Shown here: positions 39,149-48,875 of the stretch, one piece after another
Numbering within the stretch: position 1 is the stretch's first letter
Layout of the letters: each line of letters starts with the position of its first letter
Notes under the pieces: generated by a model
What the model saw: only the letters and a program-made list of their open reading frames with translations
Database searches by the model: none
What the model was told of the DNA's origin: nothing
Position numbers and translations under genes: made by a program
NCBI GenBank assembly: GCA_964580075.1
Contig: CAZOJL010000001.1
Span: forward strand, 1 to 64,000
DNA length: 64,000 nucleotides
Origin: VGWG01 sp964580075
Lineage (GTDB): Bacteria; Verrucomicrobiota; Kiritimatiellia; RFP12; JAAYNR01
Direction of reading: 5' to 3'

Positions 39149-39201
39149 GGCCGGATCGGAAGCGTACGTAATGCGCCATAACATCTGGCCATCAAATACC
39201 C

Positions 39202-39230
39202 TTGCGGTGATTCGCGAACCGGCGTATGAT
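39202..39230 (+). promoter_or_regulatory. sigma70-like promoter of the moxR cluster
   Basis: TTGCGG (39202-39207), 17 bases, TATGAT (39225-39230). Transcription would start near 39237, only about 6 bases before ATG 39243. That favours ATG 39282, which has AAAGGACAGG in its leader. Confidence 0.6.
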
Positions 39231-39281
39231 TAAAAAGGTTTTATGAGAAAAAGCAAGGGTTTGTTGAAAGGACAGGACACC

Positions 39282-40367
39282 ATGCACGTCAGCGCGAGCG
39301 CATCCGGAGAATCCCGCTTTGAGCCCCTCGCAGATGATGTCGAAGCGGTCGAAAAGCTTGGCGAAGCTCGCACGCGGGTTCAGACCGAGTTGAAGAAAGT
39401 AATCATCGGCATGGATCAAGTGATTGACGAGGTCATGATCGCCATCTTCAGCGTGGGCCATGGGCTTCTTGAAGGGGTGCCGGGACTGGCCAAGACGCTG
39501 TTGATCAGTTCCCTCGCCAAGACCCTTTCCATGTCCTTCCGGCGCATTCAGTTCACGCCGGACCTGATGCCTTCCGACATTACCGGAACCGAAATTCTGC
39601 AGGACGATCCTCAAACGGGCCAGCGGCGGTTTGTCTTCAGCAAGGGACCCGTTTTTGCCAACATCATCCTGGCAGACGAAATCAACCGAACCCCGCCCAA
39701 GACTCAGGCGGCTCTGCTGGAAGCCATGCAGGAGAAGAAGATTTCGGTCGGAGGCGAGGACTTTCCTCTGGACCGGCCGTTCTTCATACTGGCCACGCAG
39801 AACCCGCTGGAACAGGAAGGCACTTACCCGCTTCCGGAAGCCCAGCTTGATCGGTTCATGCTCAAGATCCTGGTAGGCTATCCGAGCGCGGAGGAGGAAC
39901 TCCAGATCATGAAGACAATCACCACCCGGATCGAGCCGGAGCTGGATCTGAAGGCGGTGTTGGGCAAACAGGAGACAATAACCCTGCAGAACCTGGTGCG
40001 CCGGGTGCCGGTGGCGGATCACATCTACGAGTATGTGGCGACATTGGTGCGCGCGACGCGGCCGGGCGAAGCCGGCACGCCCGATTTTGTCAACGAGTGG
40101 GTGACCTGGGGCGCAAGTCCGCGCGCGTGCCTCCACCTGATTGTCGGCGGAAAGGCGCGGGCTGTTCTGCGCGGAAGATTTCACGTAGCCATCGAAGATA
40201 TCCGGGCGCTCGCCCTGCCGATCCTGCGCCATCGGATGGGTCTAAACTTCGCGGCACACGCCGAAGGCGTGAGCACCGACGACGTTGTGAAACGGCTTCT
40301 TGAGAGTATTCCGTCTGAAGAGAGACTCTACGATGCCAGAACGAAACATCGGACTGCGACGGTCTAA
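39282..40367 (+). CDS. moxR: MoxR family AAA+ ATPase
   Basis: 361 residues. Walker A GVPGLAKT, Walker B IILADEINR, sensor ATQNPLEQEGTYPLPEAQLDRF: all standard MoxR. The family acts as chaperone-like ATPases with VWA-domain proteins, often inserting metals or activating enzymes. The start is chosen from the promoter and ribosome site; ATG 39243 is the alternative. It overlaps the DUF58 gene by 35 bases and heads the long cluster. Confidence 0.93.
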   Translation: MHVSASASGESRFEPLADDVEAVEKLGEARTRVQTELKKVIIGMDQVIDEVMIAIFSVGHGLLEGVPGLAKTLLISSLAKTLSMSFRRIQFTPDLMPSDITGTEILQDDPQTGQRRFVFSKGPVFANIILADEINRTPPKTQAALLEAMQEKKISVGGEDFPLDRPFFILATQNPLEQEGTYPLPEAQLDRFMLKILVGYPSAEEELQIMKTITTRIEPELDLKAVLGKQETITLQNLVRRVPVADHIYEYVATLVRATRPGEAGTPDFVNEWVTWGASPRACLHLIVGGKARAVLRGRFHVAIEDIRALALPILRHRMGLNFAAHAEGVSTDDVVKRLLESIPSEERLYDARTKHRTATV

Positions 40368-41262
40368 GTATCTCGATCCCGAAATCCTGTCGACGCTGGG
40401 ACCCCTCGACGTTGTCGTGAGGCAGGTCGTCGAAGGGGTGCGGGTCGGCATGCATCGGAGCCGTCTCCGCGGTTTTAGCACGGATTTCACCGCGCACCGT
40501 CCGTATGTTCCGGGCGACGAGACCCGCCGCATTGACTGGAAGCTCTACGCCCGCGCCAGACGCTACTACATCAAGTTGTATCAAGCAGAAACAAACTTCA
40601 CGGCAAATCTGCTGCTGGACGCCAGCGCGTCCATGTGTTTCGCGTCCGGCAAGATCAGCAAGCTGGAATACGCCAAATACCTGGCCGCCAGCTTGGCGTA
40701 CCTCATTGTGGAGCAGCACGACTCGGTGGGGGTCGGTATCTTTGACGGCGAACTGCAGCAGTACATTGAGCCGACGAGTTCGCTGGCCGTTCTGAGCCGC
40801 ATGTCACATGAAATGGAGAAGACGCACCCGAGACCCCGCACCGATATCTCCGCGATCCTGCACGAATTCGCCAGGCGGATGTCCCGGCGCGGAGTGGTGA
40901 TCCTCTTTTCCGATCTGTTCGATCACACTGAGGAATTCATCCAGGGGCTTAGCCACCTGCGCTTTCGAGGCCACAACGTGATCGTTTTTCACATCATGGA
41001 TCCCCACGAACTGGAGTTCCCGCTTCAGGGAATGCGCCGTTTCCTGGGAATGGAGAACGAAGGGGAAATGATCACGCACTCCGCCCGCATCCGGGCGAGT
41101 TATCTGGCGGAAGTGGAAATGTTCATCAATCGGATCAAACGCGCGTGCGCCCGGATGCTGGTGGACTACGTCCTTGTGAACACCAGCCAGCCGGTCGAGA
41201 GCGTTATCGCCGCCCATCTGATTCAGTGCGCTACGGCGGGAAAGATGGAGCGAGCGACATGA
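40333..41262 (+). CDS. DUF58 / VWA-like protein
   Basis: 309 residues with the DUF58 core: RPYVPGDETRRIDWKLYAR, followed by a VWA-like metal site LLLDASASM (DxSxS). DUF58 proteins almost always accompany MoxR and probably serve as its adaptor or substrate. The start lies within the moxR gene; the stop overlaps the next ATG as ATGA. Confidence 0.92.
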   Translation: MPERNIGLRRSKYLDPEILSTLGPLDVVVRQVVEGVRVGMHRSRLRGFSTDFTAHRPYVPGDETRRIDWKLYARARRYYIKLYQAETNFTANLLLDASASMCFASGKISKLEYAKYLAASLAYLIVEQHDSVGVGIFDGELQQYIEPTSSLAVLSRMSHEMEKTHPRPRTDISAILHEFARRMSRRGVVILFSDLFDHTEEFIQGLSHLRFRGHNVIVFHIMDPHELEFPLQGMRRFLGMENEGEMITHSARIRASYLAEVEMFINRIKRACARMLVDYVLVNTSQPVESVIAAHLIQCATAGKMERAT

Positions 41263-42410
41263 GGCCACGATTCACCTTCCTCGCCTGCCTCGCCTGGGCG
41301 TCATGTGCGCAGATCGCCGCGCGGGCGGACACGGTGCAAACGGTCGAGGCCCGCCTCAGCGGGAAGATGGCCCTGCGGGGCAACGCGATCCTGATGGACG
41401 GCGTTGCCGTCCCTCTGGACACGGTCGTCAGCGCGGTTCGCGACTCGGGGGCGAACACGTTCGGCGCCCCTCACGCGGTCCGGCTGAGAAACGGCGAAAT
41501 CTGGCGCGGCGGAATTCTCGGCCTGGAGTCGAACCGGCTGACCGTGGTCAGCGATCTCTTCGGCCGGCGCACGATCGGCACGGAATCCGTCGCGTCGCTG
41601 GATTTCGAATGCTCGACCGGCCCCGGCTCTTTACGCAGGGCCGGCACGCTCTATCGCGAGAAGGGGGAACCGATTCCGGGGACTATTCTGTGGATCGGGG
41701 AGGATATGCTGACGATGGATTGCCCGCTGGGCATATTAACTGTTCCGAGGAAAGGCACCCTCTGCTACCTGTTCGATCACGCCGCAAGCCCTTCCACGGC
41801 GGAATCGGCCGAAGAGATCGGCCTGATTGACGGTAGCATCATCCGCGGCCGCCTAAGTCTTTCCTCGAACGGCCTGGAGGTGACGCATGCCCTGCTGGGT
41901 GTGCTGTCGGTTCCCGGGCCGGCTGTGCGGTACGTCGTGCGATCGCCGCCTGGATGGATGCGCCTCGGTCCGCCGGCTGCCGGCGACGTTGAGCTTCGCG
42001 GGCCCGCCGGTCCGCCCGCCGCTCCGCGGCTCGTCGATTACCGCCGTGACGTTGAATCGCGTCCGCGGGCGACGTGCTGCCTGACGGCCGTGCGGATGCA
42101 GGCGGTCACCGTCGCGCAATATCGTCTGCCGGAACGAAAGGGCCGAGACGCGACGTTCCACGCCATGGCGGCCCCCGCCCCAGGGTGTCGCGGCGATGTG
42201 CGGATCGTCCTGCGGGTCTCCGGCGTGAGGGTGTATGAGCGATTGCTCGTTTCCACGAATGAACCGGTGGCGGTCTCAATCGCGTTGCCGCCGGGCGACA
42301 CACTCACGCTCGAAGTCGAATTTGGCGAACGGCTCCTTTATCCGTGCGGGGTGGACTGGCAGGACCCGTGCATTGTGTTTCAAAATGCCGCCCTGGACCC
42401 TGAACCCTGA
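41259..42410 (+). CDS. secreted protein, possible C-terminal NPCBM domain
   Basis: 383 residues. Signal peptide at 1-22 (TFLACLAWASCAQIAARA). The middle repeats a beta-rich unit (LRNGEIWRGGILGLESNRLT, then LIDGSIIRGRLSLSSNGLEV). The last about 100 residues (VRIVLRVSGVRVYERLL through GVDWQDPCIV) resemble the NPCBM carbohydrate-binding module. Translationally coupled to DUF58. The final LDPEP is encoded by word array C1. Confidence 0.7.
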   Translation: MRPRFTFLACLAWASCAQIAARADTVQTVEARLSGKMALRGNAILMDGVAVPLDTVVSAVRDSGANTFGAPHAVRLRNGEIWRGGILGLESNRLTVVSDLFGRRTIGTESVASLDFECSTGPGSLRRAGTLYREKGEPIPGTILWIGEDMLTMDCPLGILTVPRKGTLCYLFDHAASPSTAESAEEIGLIDGSIIRGRLSLSSNGLEVTHALLGVLSVPGPAVRYVVRSPPGWMRLGPPAAGDVELRGPAGPPAAPRLVDYRRDVESRPRATCCLTAVRMQAVTVAQYRLPERKGRDATFHAMAAPAPGCRGDVRIVLRVSGVRVYERLLVSTNEPVAVSIALPPGDTLTLEVEFGERLLYPCGVDWQDPCIVFQNAALDPEP

Positions 42411-42459
42411 CACCTGAACCCTGAACCCTGGACCCTGAACCCTGAACCCTGACACCTGA
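42391..42459. repeat. CCTGAAC/CCTGACA word array, C1
   Basis: Tandem 7-base words (CCTGAAC, CCTGGAC, CCTGACA), the complement of the TTCAGG/GTCAGG words in C2-C4. It contains the preceding gene's stop codon and ends 5 bases before the next ATG. Confidence 0.92.
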
Positions 42460-42464
42460 AAACA

Positions 42465-44678
42465 ATGGCCTTTCTTAATTCAATCTGGCTTTGGATGGGG
42501 CTCGGGCTCTTCGGCATTGCCGTTCCCATTGTCATTCACCTGCTGAACCGCTTCTACGGGCGAAGGACGGACTGGGCGGCGATGGAATTACTGCGCCGGG
42601 CGCTGGTGACCCGCGCGAACCAGGTCAGAATCGAGGATCGGCTGATGCTTCTGTTGCGGTGCCTGGCCATCGCTCTGCTGGCCTTGGCGTTTGCGCGGCC
42701 CACGATCAGGACCGAAGCCGGCAAATGGGTGGGCGGACAGCGCCGCGTTGGCGTGGTCATCGCGCTTGACGGCTCGTACAGCATGGCGCACGGCGAGTTC
42801 ACCACACGGTTTGCCCGGGCCGTAGCGCGGGCTAAGGAGATTCTCGAAACCGTGGAGATCGGCGACCCGGTGACGCTTGTGCTGTTGGGCAGCCGTCCGC
42901 GGATCCTCCAGCGCTCCGTCGGCTATGTGCCGGAGCAGGTTTCCAAACTGTTCGACGAGAAACTGGCGGTATTGCCGGAACGGCTGAACCTGGAGCCATG
43001 CTTGGACCAGATTGAAGAGCTGGTGCGCGAGCTCAAAACCCCCGTAAGGGAGTGCTATCTGATCACGGACGCTCAGGCTTTGACCTGGGAGTCGCTATCC
43101 GACAGGGCCAAAAGTTCGCTCCTGCAGATCAGTTCGCTGGCGAATATCTTCATTACGCAAGTTCAACCCGACGGCGAGGAGAACCTTGCCGTGGTAGGAC
43201 TGGAGTTCGTTTCCGGCACGTTGCGAAAATCGGGAACGGCGCGTTTCGCGGCCGAAATCCGCAATCAGGGAACCAAGCCCCGAAAGGGCGCGACCGTAAC
43301 CTTCCGTGTCAACGGCGAACCGGTCGGGCAGCAACCGCTGGAGACTGTGGATCCGGGGCAGACCAAGGCGGTGTCGTTCGTGAGCAGTTTCGATTCTCCG
43401 GGATACGCCAGGCTCAGCGTGGAACTGAGCCCCGACGAGCTCTCCATCGACAATATCAGGCGAGCGGTGGTTCGGATTCCGGCGACCGTTCACGTTCTCT
43501 GCGTGGATGGCGGTCGCAAACCCGCGCCTTTCGAGAGCGAAACGGACTATGTCGTCGCCGCCCTGCGTCTGAAGCAAATGGAACAGAACGGGCCGGTTGC
43601 GGTCACTACCGTCGTGCCCCAGGAACTGGCGTCGGAGATCTTCCGGGATTACGACGTGATTCTGATGGCCAACGTAGCCCACGTGACGCCCGAGCAGGTC
43701 GCCAGGCTGTTCGCGTTTGTGCGGGACGGTGGCGGACTCGTCTTCTCGCTGGGCGACAACGTCGACTCGGAACAATACAACTCGGTATTCCGGGAGGACG
43801 GCGAAACGCTGTTGCCGGGAGAACTCGTTGGGCTTTCGGAAAGTCCTTCGGAGGGGACGGGCGGGTGGTCGATTGCCCCATCCCAATCCCGGCATCCGCT
43901 GTCGGCCCTTTTGGGAGTCCTTCCGCGGGATCTGCTGGACGCGGGGAGATTTCACAAGGCATTCAGGGTGAAGGCGGACCGTGACGCGCAGGAGATACTC
44001 ACGTTCGCCGGCAACGATCTGCCCCTTCTTCTGGAAAAGCGACTGGGTCGCGGATCGGTGCTGCTGTTCACGACCACGCTGGATCGAGAGTGGACCGATT
44101 TCCCGGTCCAGCCCCTGTATCCGATCCTGATTCAGCAGATGATCACCTGCCTGATTCGCGCCGGGGCGATGGAACATTTCAGGGTCGGAGAGTCGATGTT
44201 CCTGCCCGCCGGCGACCGGGAGGCGGGCAGCACGGTCATTTTGCGCGGTCCGACCGCGACAGATGCCCTGATCAAGGTTGTGGAACGGGACGGGCAGAGG
44301 GTCGCGGCAGTCAACTTCTCGGGCGCCGCCGGTTTCTACGAACTCCGCGCGGAGGACGGCACGGAGCTTTCGCCGCCCGTGGCGGTCAACGTAGATCGGG
44401 TCGAAGCGGACGTGAAGATCGCCGGGCGGCAGGCGCTGGAGACGCACCTGTCGGATATCCCGTTACGACTCGTACCGCCTGATGCCCATATGCCTTTAAT
44501 CATCGAGGAAAGCCGCGTCGGACGTGAGCTGAGCGGCGCACTTTTGTTGCTGGCGCTGGCGGCGCTCGTCGTGCAGAGCCTGCTGGCAAAGAAGTTTACC
44601 AAGCGAATTGAAGGCGGACGAAGCGACATGAGCCGCTCGGTTCAGCAGCGAGACGTAATTGCAGCACGAAGGGCGTGA
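42465..44678 (+). CDS. BatA-type membrane VWA protein
   Basis: 737 residues. N-terminal BatA-like helices (LWMGLGLFGIAVPIVIHLLN, LRCLAIALLALAFARP), then a VWA domain with metal site ALDGSYSM (DxSxS), a CARDB-like part (FAAEIRNQGTKPRKGATVTF), a GATase-like segment (DYDVILMANVAHVTPEQVAR) and a last helix near 700. A membrane-anchored partner of MoxR. The role in this cluster, perhaps cell-envelope assembly or stress tolerance as proposed for Bat proteins, is inferred. Confidence 0.85.
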   Translation: MAFLNSIWLWMGLGLFGIAVPIVIHLLNRFYGRRTDWAAMELLRRALVTRANQVRIEDRLMLLLRCLAIALLALAFARPTIRTEAGKWVGGQRRVGVVIALDGSYSMAHGEFTTRFARAVARAKEILETVEIGDPVTLVLLGSRPRILQRSVGYVPEQVSKLFDEKLAVLPERLNLEPCLDQIEELVRELKTPVRECYLITDAQALTWESLSDRAKSSLLQISSLANIFITQVQPDGEENLAVVGLEFVSGTLRKSGTARFAAEIRNQGTKPRKGATVTFRVNGEPVGQQPLETVDPGQTKAVSFVSSFDSPGYARLSVELSPDELSIDNIRRAVVRIPATVHVLCVDGGRKPAPFESETDYVVAALRLKQMEQNGPVAVTTVVPQELASEIFRDYDVILMANVAHVTPEQVARLFAFVRDGGGLVFSLGDNVDSEQYNSVFREDGETLLPGELVGLSESPSEGTGGWSIAPSQSRHPLSALLGVLPRDLLDAGRFHKAFRVKADRDAQEILTFAGNDLPLLLEKRLGRGSVLLFTTTLDREWTDFPVQPLYPILIQQMITCLIRAGAMEHFRVGESMFLPAGDREAGSTVILRGPTATDALIKVVERDGQRVAAVNFSGAAGFYELRAEDGTELSPPVAVNVDRVEADVKIAGRQALETHLSDIPLRLVPPDAHMPLIIEESRVGRELSGALLLLALAALVVQSLLAKKFTKRIEGGRSDMSRSVQQRDVIAARRA

Positions 44679-44680
44679 AG

Positions 44681-44788
44681 AGGTTTCAGGTGTCAGGTTT
44701 CAGGTTTCAGGGAGACAGAGATGTGCAAGGCGTGCGCTTACCTCCTTCCTGGCTCACTGAAACCCGAAACCTGACACCTGAAACCTGT
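44681..44788. repeat. TTTCAGG/GTGTCAGG word array, C2 (foldable)
   Basis: The left arm (GTTTCAG, GTGTCAG, GTTTCAG words) and right arm (CTGAAACCCGAAACCTGACA words) flank a unique 46-base centre. It fills the gap between two VWA genes. Confidence 0.92.
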
Positions 44789-44799
44789 ACGATCAGGTG

Positions 44800-47181
44800 A
44801 TGCGGATGCAAAGCATACTCAACAAATTACTGGGACTGCAGGCGGGCGAAGTTCTGTCCGAACTGGAAGTGTTCTTCCGGCGGGGCTGGGGCTGGGCGTT
44901 GCTGCTAACCTTTTGCGCCGTGGCATTCGCGGTGTTGCTGTATCGCGCCGAAAAGGTTCCGTCGCGCATGCGACGCGTACTGATGGCAACGTGTCAGGCC
45001 GCCGCACTCGCGCTGGTCTGCATCCTGCTGATGAGACCGGCCATCGCTTTCAAGCTGGTCAAGCCGATTCGCCAGACCGTCCTGATTCTGCTGGACACGT
45101 CCGAAAGCATGGCTCTCGGGGACAAGCGCGAGGACCCGCGCGACGTGGAGGAAGCCGCCGTGGCGCTGGGCAGGCTGGCCCCGGCGGAAGCGATCGTTCC
45201 GGGGCAGATTCAGGCGTTGCGGAAGGACGTCTCATCCGTCTCGCGGTTGAAGCTGGCTCAAGCGGCGATCGAAAACCCGGCCATCGCTCTGTCGTCCAGA
45301 CTGGGCGCCAACCACGACGTGCGGTTCTTCTGCTTCGACGACCGTCTCAGACCCGGCACCGGAGAAGGCAAGGGCGTGGAATGGCTGCGCGGACAGGAGG
45401 CGACCGGCAACGTCTCGCGCGTCGGTTCAGCCGTCGAAGAAGCCGTTGCGCGCTACGCGGGACAGCCGATCGCCGGGGTCGTGGTCCTGAGCGATTTCGC
45501 CTGGAACGGAGGGGAAGACCCTCTGGTTGTGGCCCGGCGCTTCCGTGAGAGAGGCATTCCAATCTACACGGTCGGCATCGGCCTTCCCGCTCCCCCGGAC
45601 ATTCATGTGCGGCGGATTGTGGCGCCGGACGTCGTGTTCTCCGGAGACAAAGTCCCCCTGCGCATCCAGGTCGAGTCCGTCGGTTACGATCGGATGACCT
45701 GCGAAATGGCGCTTCTGGCGAACGGAAAGCCGGTGCAGAGCCGGACCGTGACGCTTGCGGGCGGCACTCAGTTCGAGGAGATGATCTTCATCCCCGGGGA
45801 AGCGGGCTCGGCGACGCTGGAGGTGGAGGTGTCCCCCCTGCCCGAGGAAGCGAGCACGGACAACAACCTGGTGGTGCACAAGGTGCGGATTATCGACGAT
45901 AAGATCAAGGTGCTGTACGTGGAGGGCATGCCGCGCTGGGAATACCGCTACCTGCGCTGGGTCCTGCTGCGGGATCCTCGCCTCGAAGTGAAGTTCCTGA
46001 TGACGCAGGGGGACCCCGCGCTTGCGGCCATCTCGCCCTACCACGTGGCGATGTACCCCGAAGACGCCGCGGCCGCGATGAAGAACGACCTGGTGATCAT
46101 CGGCGACGTTCCCGCCACCTACTTCACGCCCGCGCAGCTCGACCGCATCGAAGAGCTTGTAAAAACCAGGGGGGGGTCGATGTTGATGATCGCCGGCCCC
46201 ATGGGCGCGCCTTCGAGCTACATCAGCACGCCCATCAACCGGATGCTGCCGGTCACCATCGGTTCCGGCCAGTGGATGCCGGTGTCCGACACCGTGCACC
46301 CGGTCGTCACGCCGGAGGGTGAGCAGAGCCGGATCGTCTCCCTCGTGCTGCCCAGGGAGCGAAACGAGCGGCTGTGGGAGACGATCAAACCGCTGGGCGG
46401 TCTGCCCGAGTTGTCGGGGGCCAAGCCCGGCGCTACCGTCCTGCTGTCGCTTTCGTACGCGACCGACCGTTCGAAACCGTATCCGCTCGTGGCCTGGCAG
46501 CGCTACGGCAACGGCAAGACCATGTTTGTCGGGACCGAGGATCTCTGGCGACTTCGCCGGGAGGTGGGCGACACGCACCATGCGCGGTTCTGGGGCCAGG
46601 CCATCCAGTTCCTCACCCTCTCGCGGCTGCTCGGCGAGAACAAGCGAATCACGATCGAGACCGACCGCGCCTCGTACGCGGCCGGCGAACACGTGCAAAT
46701 CTTCGCCAACGTGTTGAGCGACGCCTACGAACCGGTCCTGCTGCCGTCGTACCCCGTGCGCGTCCAGAACAAGGCGTCCCGCGTCGATCCGGTCGAGCTG
46801 GAACTGACGCCCGTCCCGAATGTCGCCGGGCTTTACACGGGGCTCTGGGTGGCGGGTAAGGCCGGAAGCTATGTCGTGCGAACGGGCCAGGACGATCCGG
46901 CGGCCGCCAACTCTGCGGAGTTCGATGTGCTCTCGACCCCGTTGGAGCGGCGCGAGCCGGCCATGCAACGGCAGGTCTTCGAGAAGATGGCCGAACTATC
47001 GGGCGGAAAGGCCTTCGCGATCAGCGAGCTTTCGTCGCTGCCGGACCGCATCGTCAAGAAGAACCCGGTCAAGGTCATCCGTGTGGAACGCGATCTGTGG
47101 GATTTGCCGGCGGTGTTTGTGCTGCTGGTGCTCCTCTGCGGTGCCGAGTGGTTCATGCGACGGAGGGATAACCTGGTGTGA
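44800..47181 (+). CDS. membrane VWA / GATase1-like protein
   Basis: 793 residues. Two N-terminal helices (WALLLTFCAVAFAVLLY, TCQAAALALVCILLMRPA), a VWA metal site LLDTSESMAL, a domain with GYDRMTCEMALLANGKPV (Ig-like), a class I amidotransferase-like fold (VLYVEGMPRWEYRYLRWVLL) without an evident catalytic Cys, and a C-terminal helix (AVFVLLVLLCGAEWFM). It probably works with the previous gene as a MoxR-associated membrane pair. The stop overlaps the next start as GTGA. Confidence 0.82.
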   Translation: MRMQSILNKLLGLQAGEVLSELEVFFRRGWGWALLLTFCAVAFAVLLYRAEKVPSRMRRVLMATCQAAALALVCILLMRPAIAFKLVKPIRQTVLILLDTSESMALGDKREDPRDVEEAAVALGRLAPAEAIVPGQIQALRKDVSSVSRLKLAQAAIENPAIALSSRLGANHDVRFFCFDDRLRPGTGEGKGVEWLRGQEATGNVSRVGSAVEEAVARYAGQPIAGVVVLSDFAWNGGEDPLVVARRFRERGIPIYTVGIGLPAPPDIHVRRIVAPDVVFSGDKVPLRIQVESVGYDRMTCEMALLANGKPVQSRTVTLAGGTQFEEMIFIPGEAGSATLEVEVSPLPEEASTDNNLVVHKVRIIDDKIKVLYVEGMPRWEYRYLRWVLLRDPRLEVKFLMTQGDPALAAISPYHVAMYPEDAAAAMKNDLVIIGDVPATYFTPAQLDRIEELVKTRGGSMLMIAGPMGAPSSYISTPINRMLPVTIGSGQWMPVSDTVHPVVTPEGEQSRIVSLVLPRERNERLWETIKPLGGLPELSGAKPGATVLLSLSYATDRSKPYPLVAWQRYGNGKTMFVGTEDLWRLRREVGDTHHARFWGQAIQFLTLSRLLGENKRITIETDRASYAAGEHVQIFANVLSDAYEPVLLPSYPVRVQNKASRVDPVELELTPVPNVAGLYTGLWVAGKAGSYVVRTGQDDPAAANSAEFDVLSTPLERREPAMQRQVFEKMAELSGGKAFAISELSSLPDRIVKKNPVKVIRVERDLWDLPAVFVLLVLLCGAEWFMRRRDNLV

Positions 47182-48815
47182 CAACCGACGAACAAACGGT
47201 AGCGCGAAAGCTGCGTCAGGCCTGGCGACGGCAGCGCCGCTATGTCCACGTGCGCGGCTTGTCGCGCACGTTGATCTGGGCCGTCACCCTGGTGGCGCTG
47301 GATTTCCTGGCGGATTGGCTTTTCATCTTCCGGCTGAGATGGCCTGCTGCCTGGCGGCTGCCGCTGCTTGTCACGAACGCGTGTGTCCTGCTGTGGGCCC
47401 TTTATTACGAATGGCTGCGCCATCTGCGACGTTTTGACGATGTGCGGATTGCCCTGCAGATCGAAGGCAGGCACCCGGAGCTTGCGAGTCTGCTGATCTC
47501 CTACGTTCAATTGAAGAATGCGGAACAACCGGCCATTTCGCCGGCGCTGCTTGCCGCTATGCGGCACAACGCGCTCGCCGCGATCAAGCCGCTCGACTTC
47601 CGTGAGATTGTCGACCTGCGGCAGATCAGGCGTCCCGTGGCCTTCGCGCTCTGCGCGCTTCTTTTCTTCGCCGCCATCAGCGTCAACTGGCCCACGCACG
47701 TCGGCGCGCTGTTCCTGAGGCTGGGCGGCCGGGAGATTCGCTACCCGACCCAGACCCGGATCGTGTCCGTCACCGGGAACCGGACGATTAAACAGGGCGA
47801 CCCTGTCACGCTGACCGCTTCCGTGGCTGGCCGGGCGCCGCCATCGGGCGATTTGTACGTCCGGCCGGCGGGCGATTCGGCATGGCACAGCCTCCTCCTT
47901 TCGGCAGGCCGCGGCTCCGAGTTCTCGCGCCGCGTCGAGGAACTGTTCCGGGACACGGACTACTATTTCAGGATCGGTGACGATCGCTCCGCCGTGTTCC
48001 GCATCACCATCGTTCCGCCTCCGCAGTTCGTTCAACGCCGCGTCCGCATCGTCCACCCGCCCTATACCGGCCTGAAGGACGATATTGCCGACGATCTGAA
48101 CGTGGAAGCGCTCGATGGCAGTACCCTGTCGTGGGAATTGCGGTGTGAACCGGCCGTTCGTTCCGCGTGGATGACGGTGGAGGGCAATGATCCCATTGAG
48201 ATGGAACTCGATTCCAGCGGATGCGGCCTGCGGTATTCCGTGACCGCCCGGAACAGTTTTAAGTATTCCTTCCGGCTGACCGACAAGACGCACGGATTCG
48301 AATATGACGACGTCTGGTACGCGGTGCGCGTCACCCCGGACAACGTCCCGGACGTCAAGCTCCTGGAGCCAACCGGCGACGGCCCGGCAACCGTTCGCAA
48401 GAAGGTGCGGCTGCTCGTGCGCGCCACCGACGATTATGGGCTGTCGAGAATCCGGCTGGCCTACTCCGTAAATGGAGCGGAAGAAGTGAAAAGTCCCCTC
48501 GGGTCGCTGGCCGGACGGCAGGCCGAGGCGGCTTTCGACTGGACGCTGAACACGGCGATGCCGGATCTGAAGGACGGCGACGTGGTAACGATGGCGGTCG
48601 AGGCCTGCGATGCGCACGACACGCCCGATTCGCGCTGGGGCCGATCGGACGCGCGCCGGCTCTCGATTGTGGGCGACGCGGGCTATTTGCGCTGGCTGGC
48701 GGATGAACTCGACGAACAGCGAGCGGACGTTCAGCGGGCGTGGGCGGAAGAGCAGACCTCGCTTTCGGAGATCCAGCAGATCAAAGGGCAGGAGACGCCG
48801 GCAATAACAGAGTGA
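47178..48815 (+). CDS. DUF4175-like membrane protein
   Basis: 545 residues, GTG start overlapping the previous stop. N-terminal helices (LIWAVTLVALDFLADWLFIF, LPLLVTNACVLLWALYYEWL, FALCALLFFAAISVNW), then repeated Ig-like beta domains (RVRIVHPPYTGLKDDIADDL, VPDVKLLEPTGDGPATVRKK). The pattern resembles the N-terminal part of DUF4175 proteins. It ends near a coiled coil that the next gene may continue, so the two genes may be a split form of one longer protein. Confidence 0.65.
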   Translation: MTTDEQTVARKLRQAWRRQRRYVHVRGLSRTLIWAVTLVALDFLADWLFIFRLRWPAAWRLPLLVTNACVLLWALYYEWLRHLRRFDDVRIALQIEGRHPELASLLISYVQLKNAEQPAISPALLAAMRHNALAAIKPLDFREIVDLRQIRRPVAFALCALLFFAAISVNWPTHVGALFLRLGGREIRYPTQTRIVSVTGNRTIKQGDPVTLTASVAGRAPPSGDLYVRPAGDSAWHSLLLSAGRGSEFSRRVEELFRDTDYYFRIGDDRSAVFRITIVPPPQFVQRRVRIVHPPYTGLKDDIADDLNVEALDGSTLSWELRCEPAVRSAWMTVEGNDPIEMELDSSGCGLRYSVTARNSFKYSFRLTDKTHGFEYDDVWYAVRVTPDNVPDVKLLEPTGDGPATVRKKVRLLVRATDDYGLSRIRLAYSVNGAEEVKSPLGSLAGRQAEAAFDWTLNTAMPDLKDGDVVTMAVEACDAHDTPDSRWGRSDARRLSIVGDAGYLRWLADELDEQRADVQRAWAEEQTSLSEIQQIKGQETPAITE

Positions 48816-48817
48816 AA

Positions 48818-48858
48818 GAATGTGTGGGAGTGTGGGAGTGTGTGGGTGTGGGAGTGGG
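48818..48858. repeat. GTGTGGGA word array
   Basis: GTGTGGGA, GTGTGGGA, GTGTGTGGG, TGTGGGAGTGGG directly after the stop codon at 48813-48815. It has no complementary arm and ends before the AAGGGA ribosome site of the next gene. Confidence 0.85.
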
Positions 48859-48875
48859 CTATCAAGGGAAATACG

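Noticed and set aside
45427..48617. Two long minus-strand frames (513 and 582 codons)
   Set aside because: Antisense to the VWA and DUF4175-like genes. His/Arg/Asp-rich without any motif, signal peptide or ribosome site.
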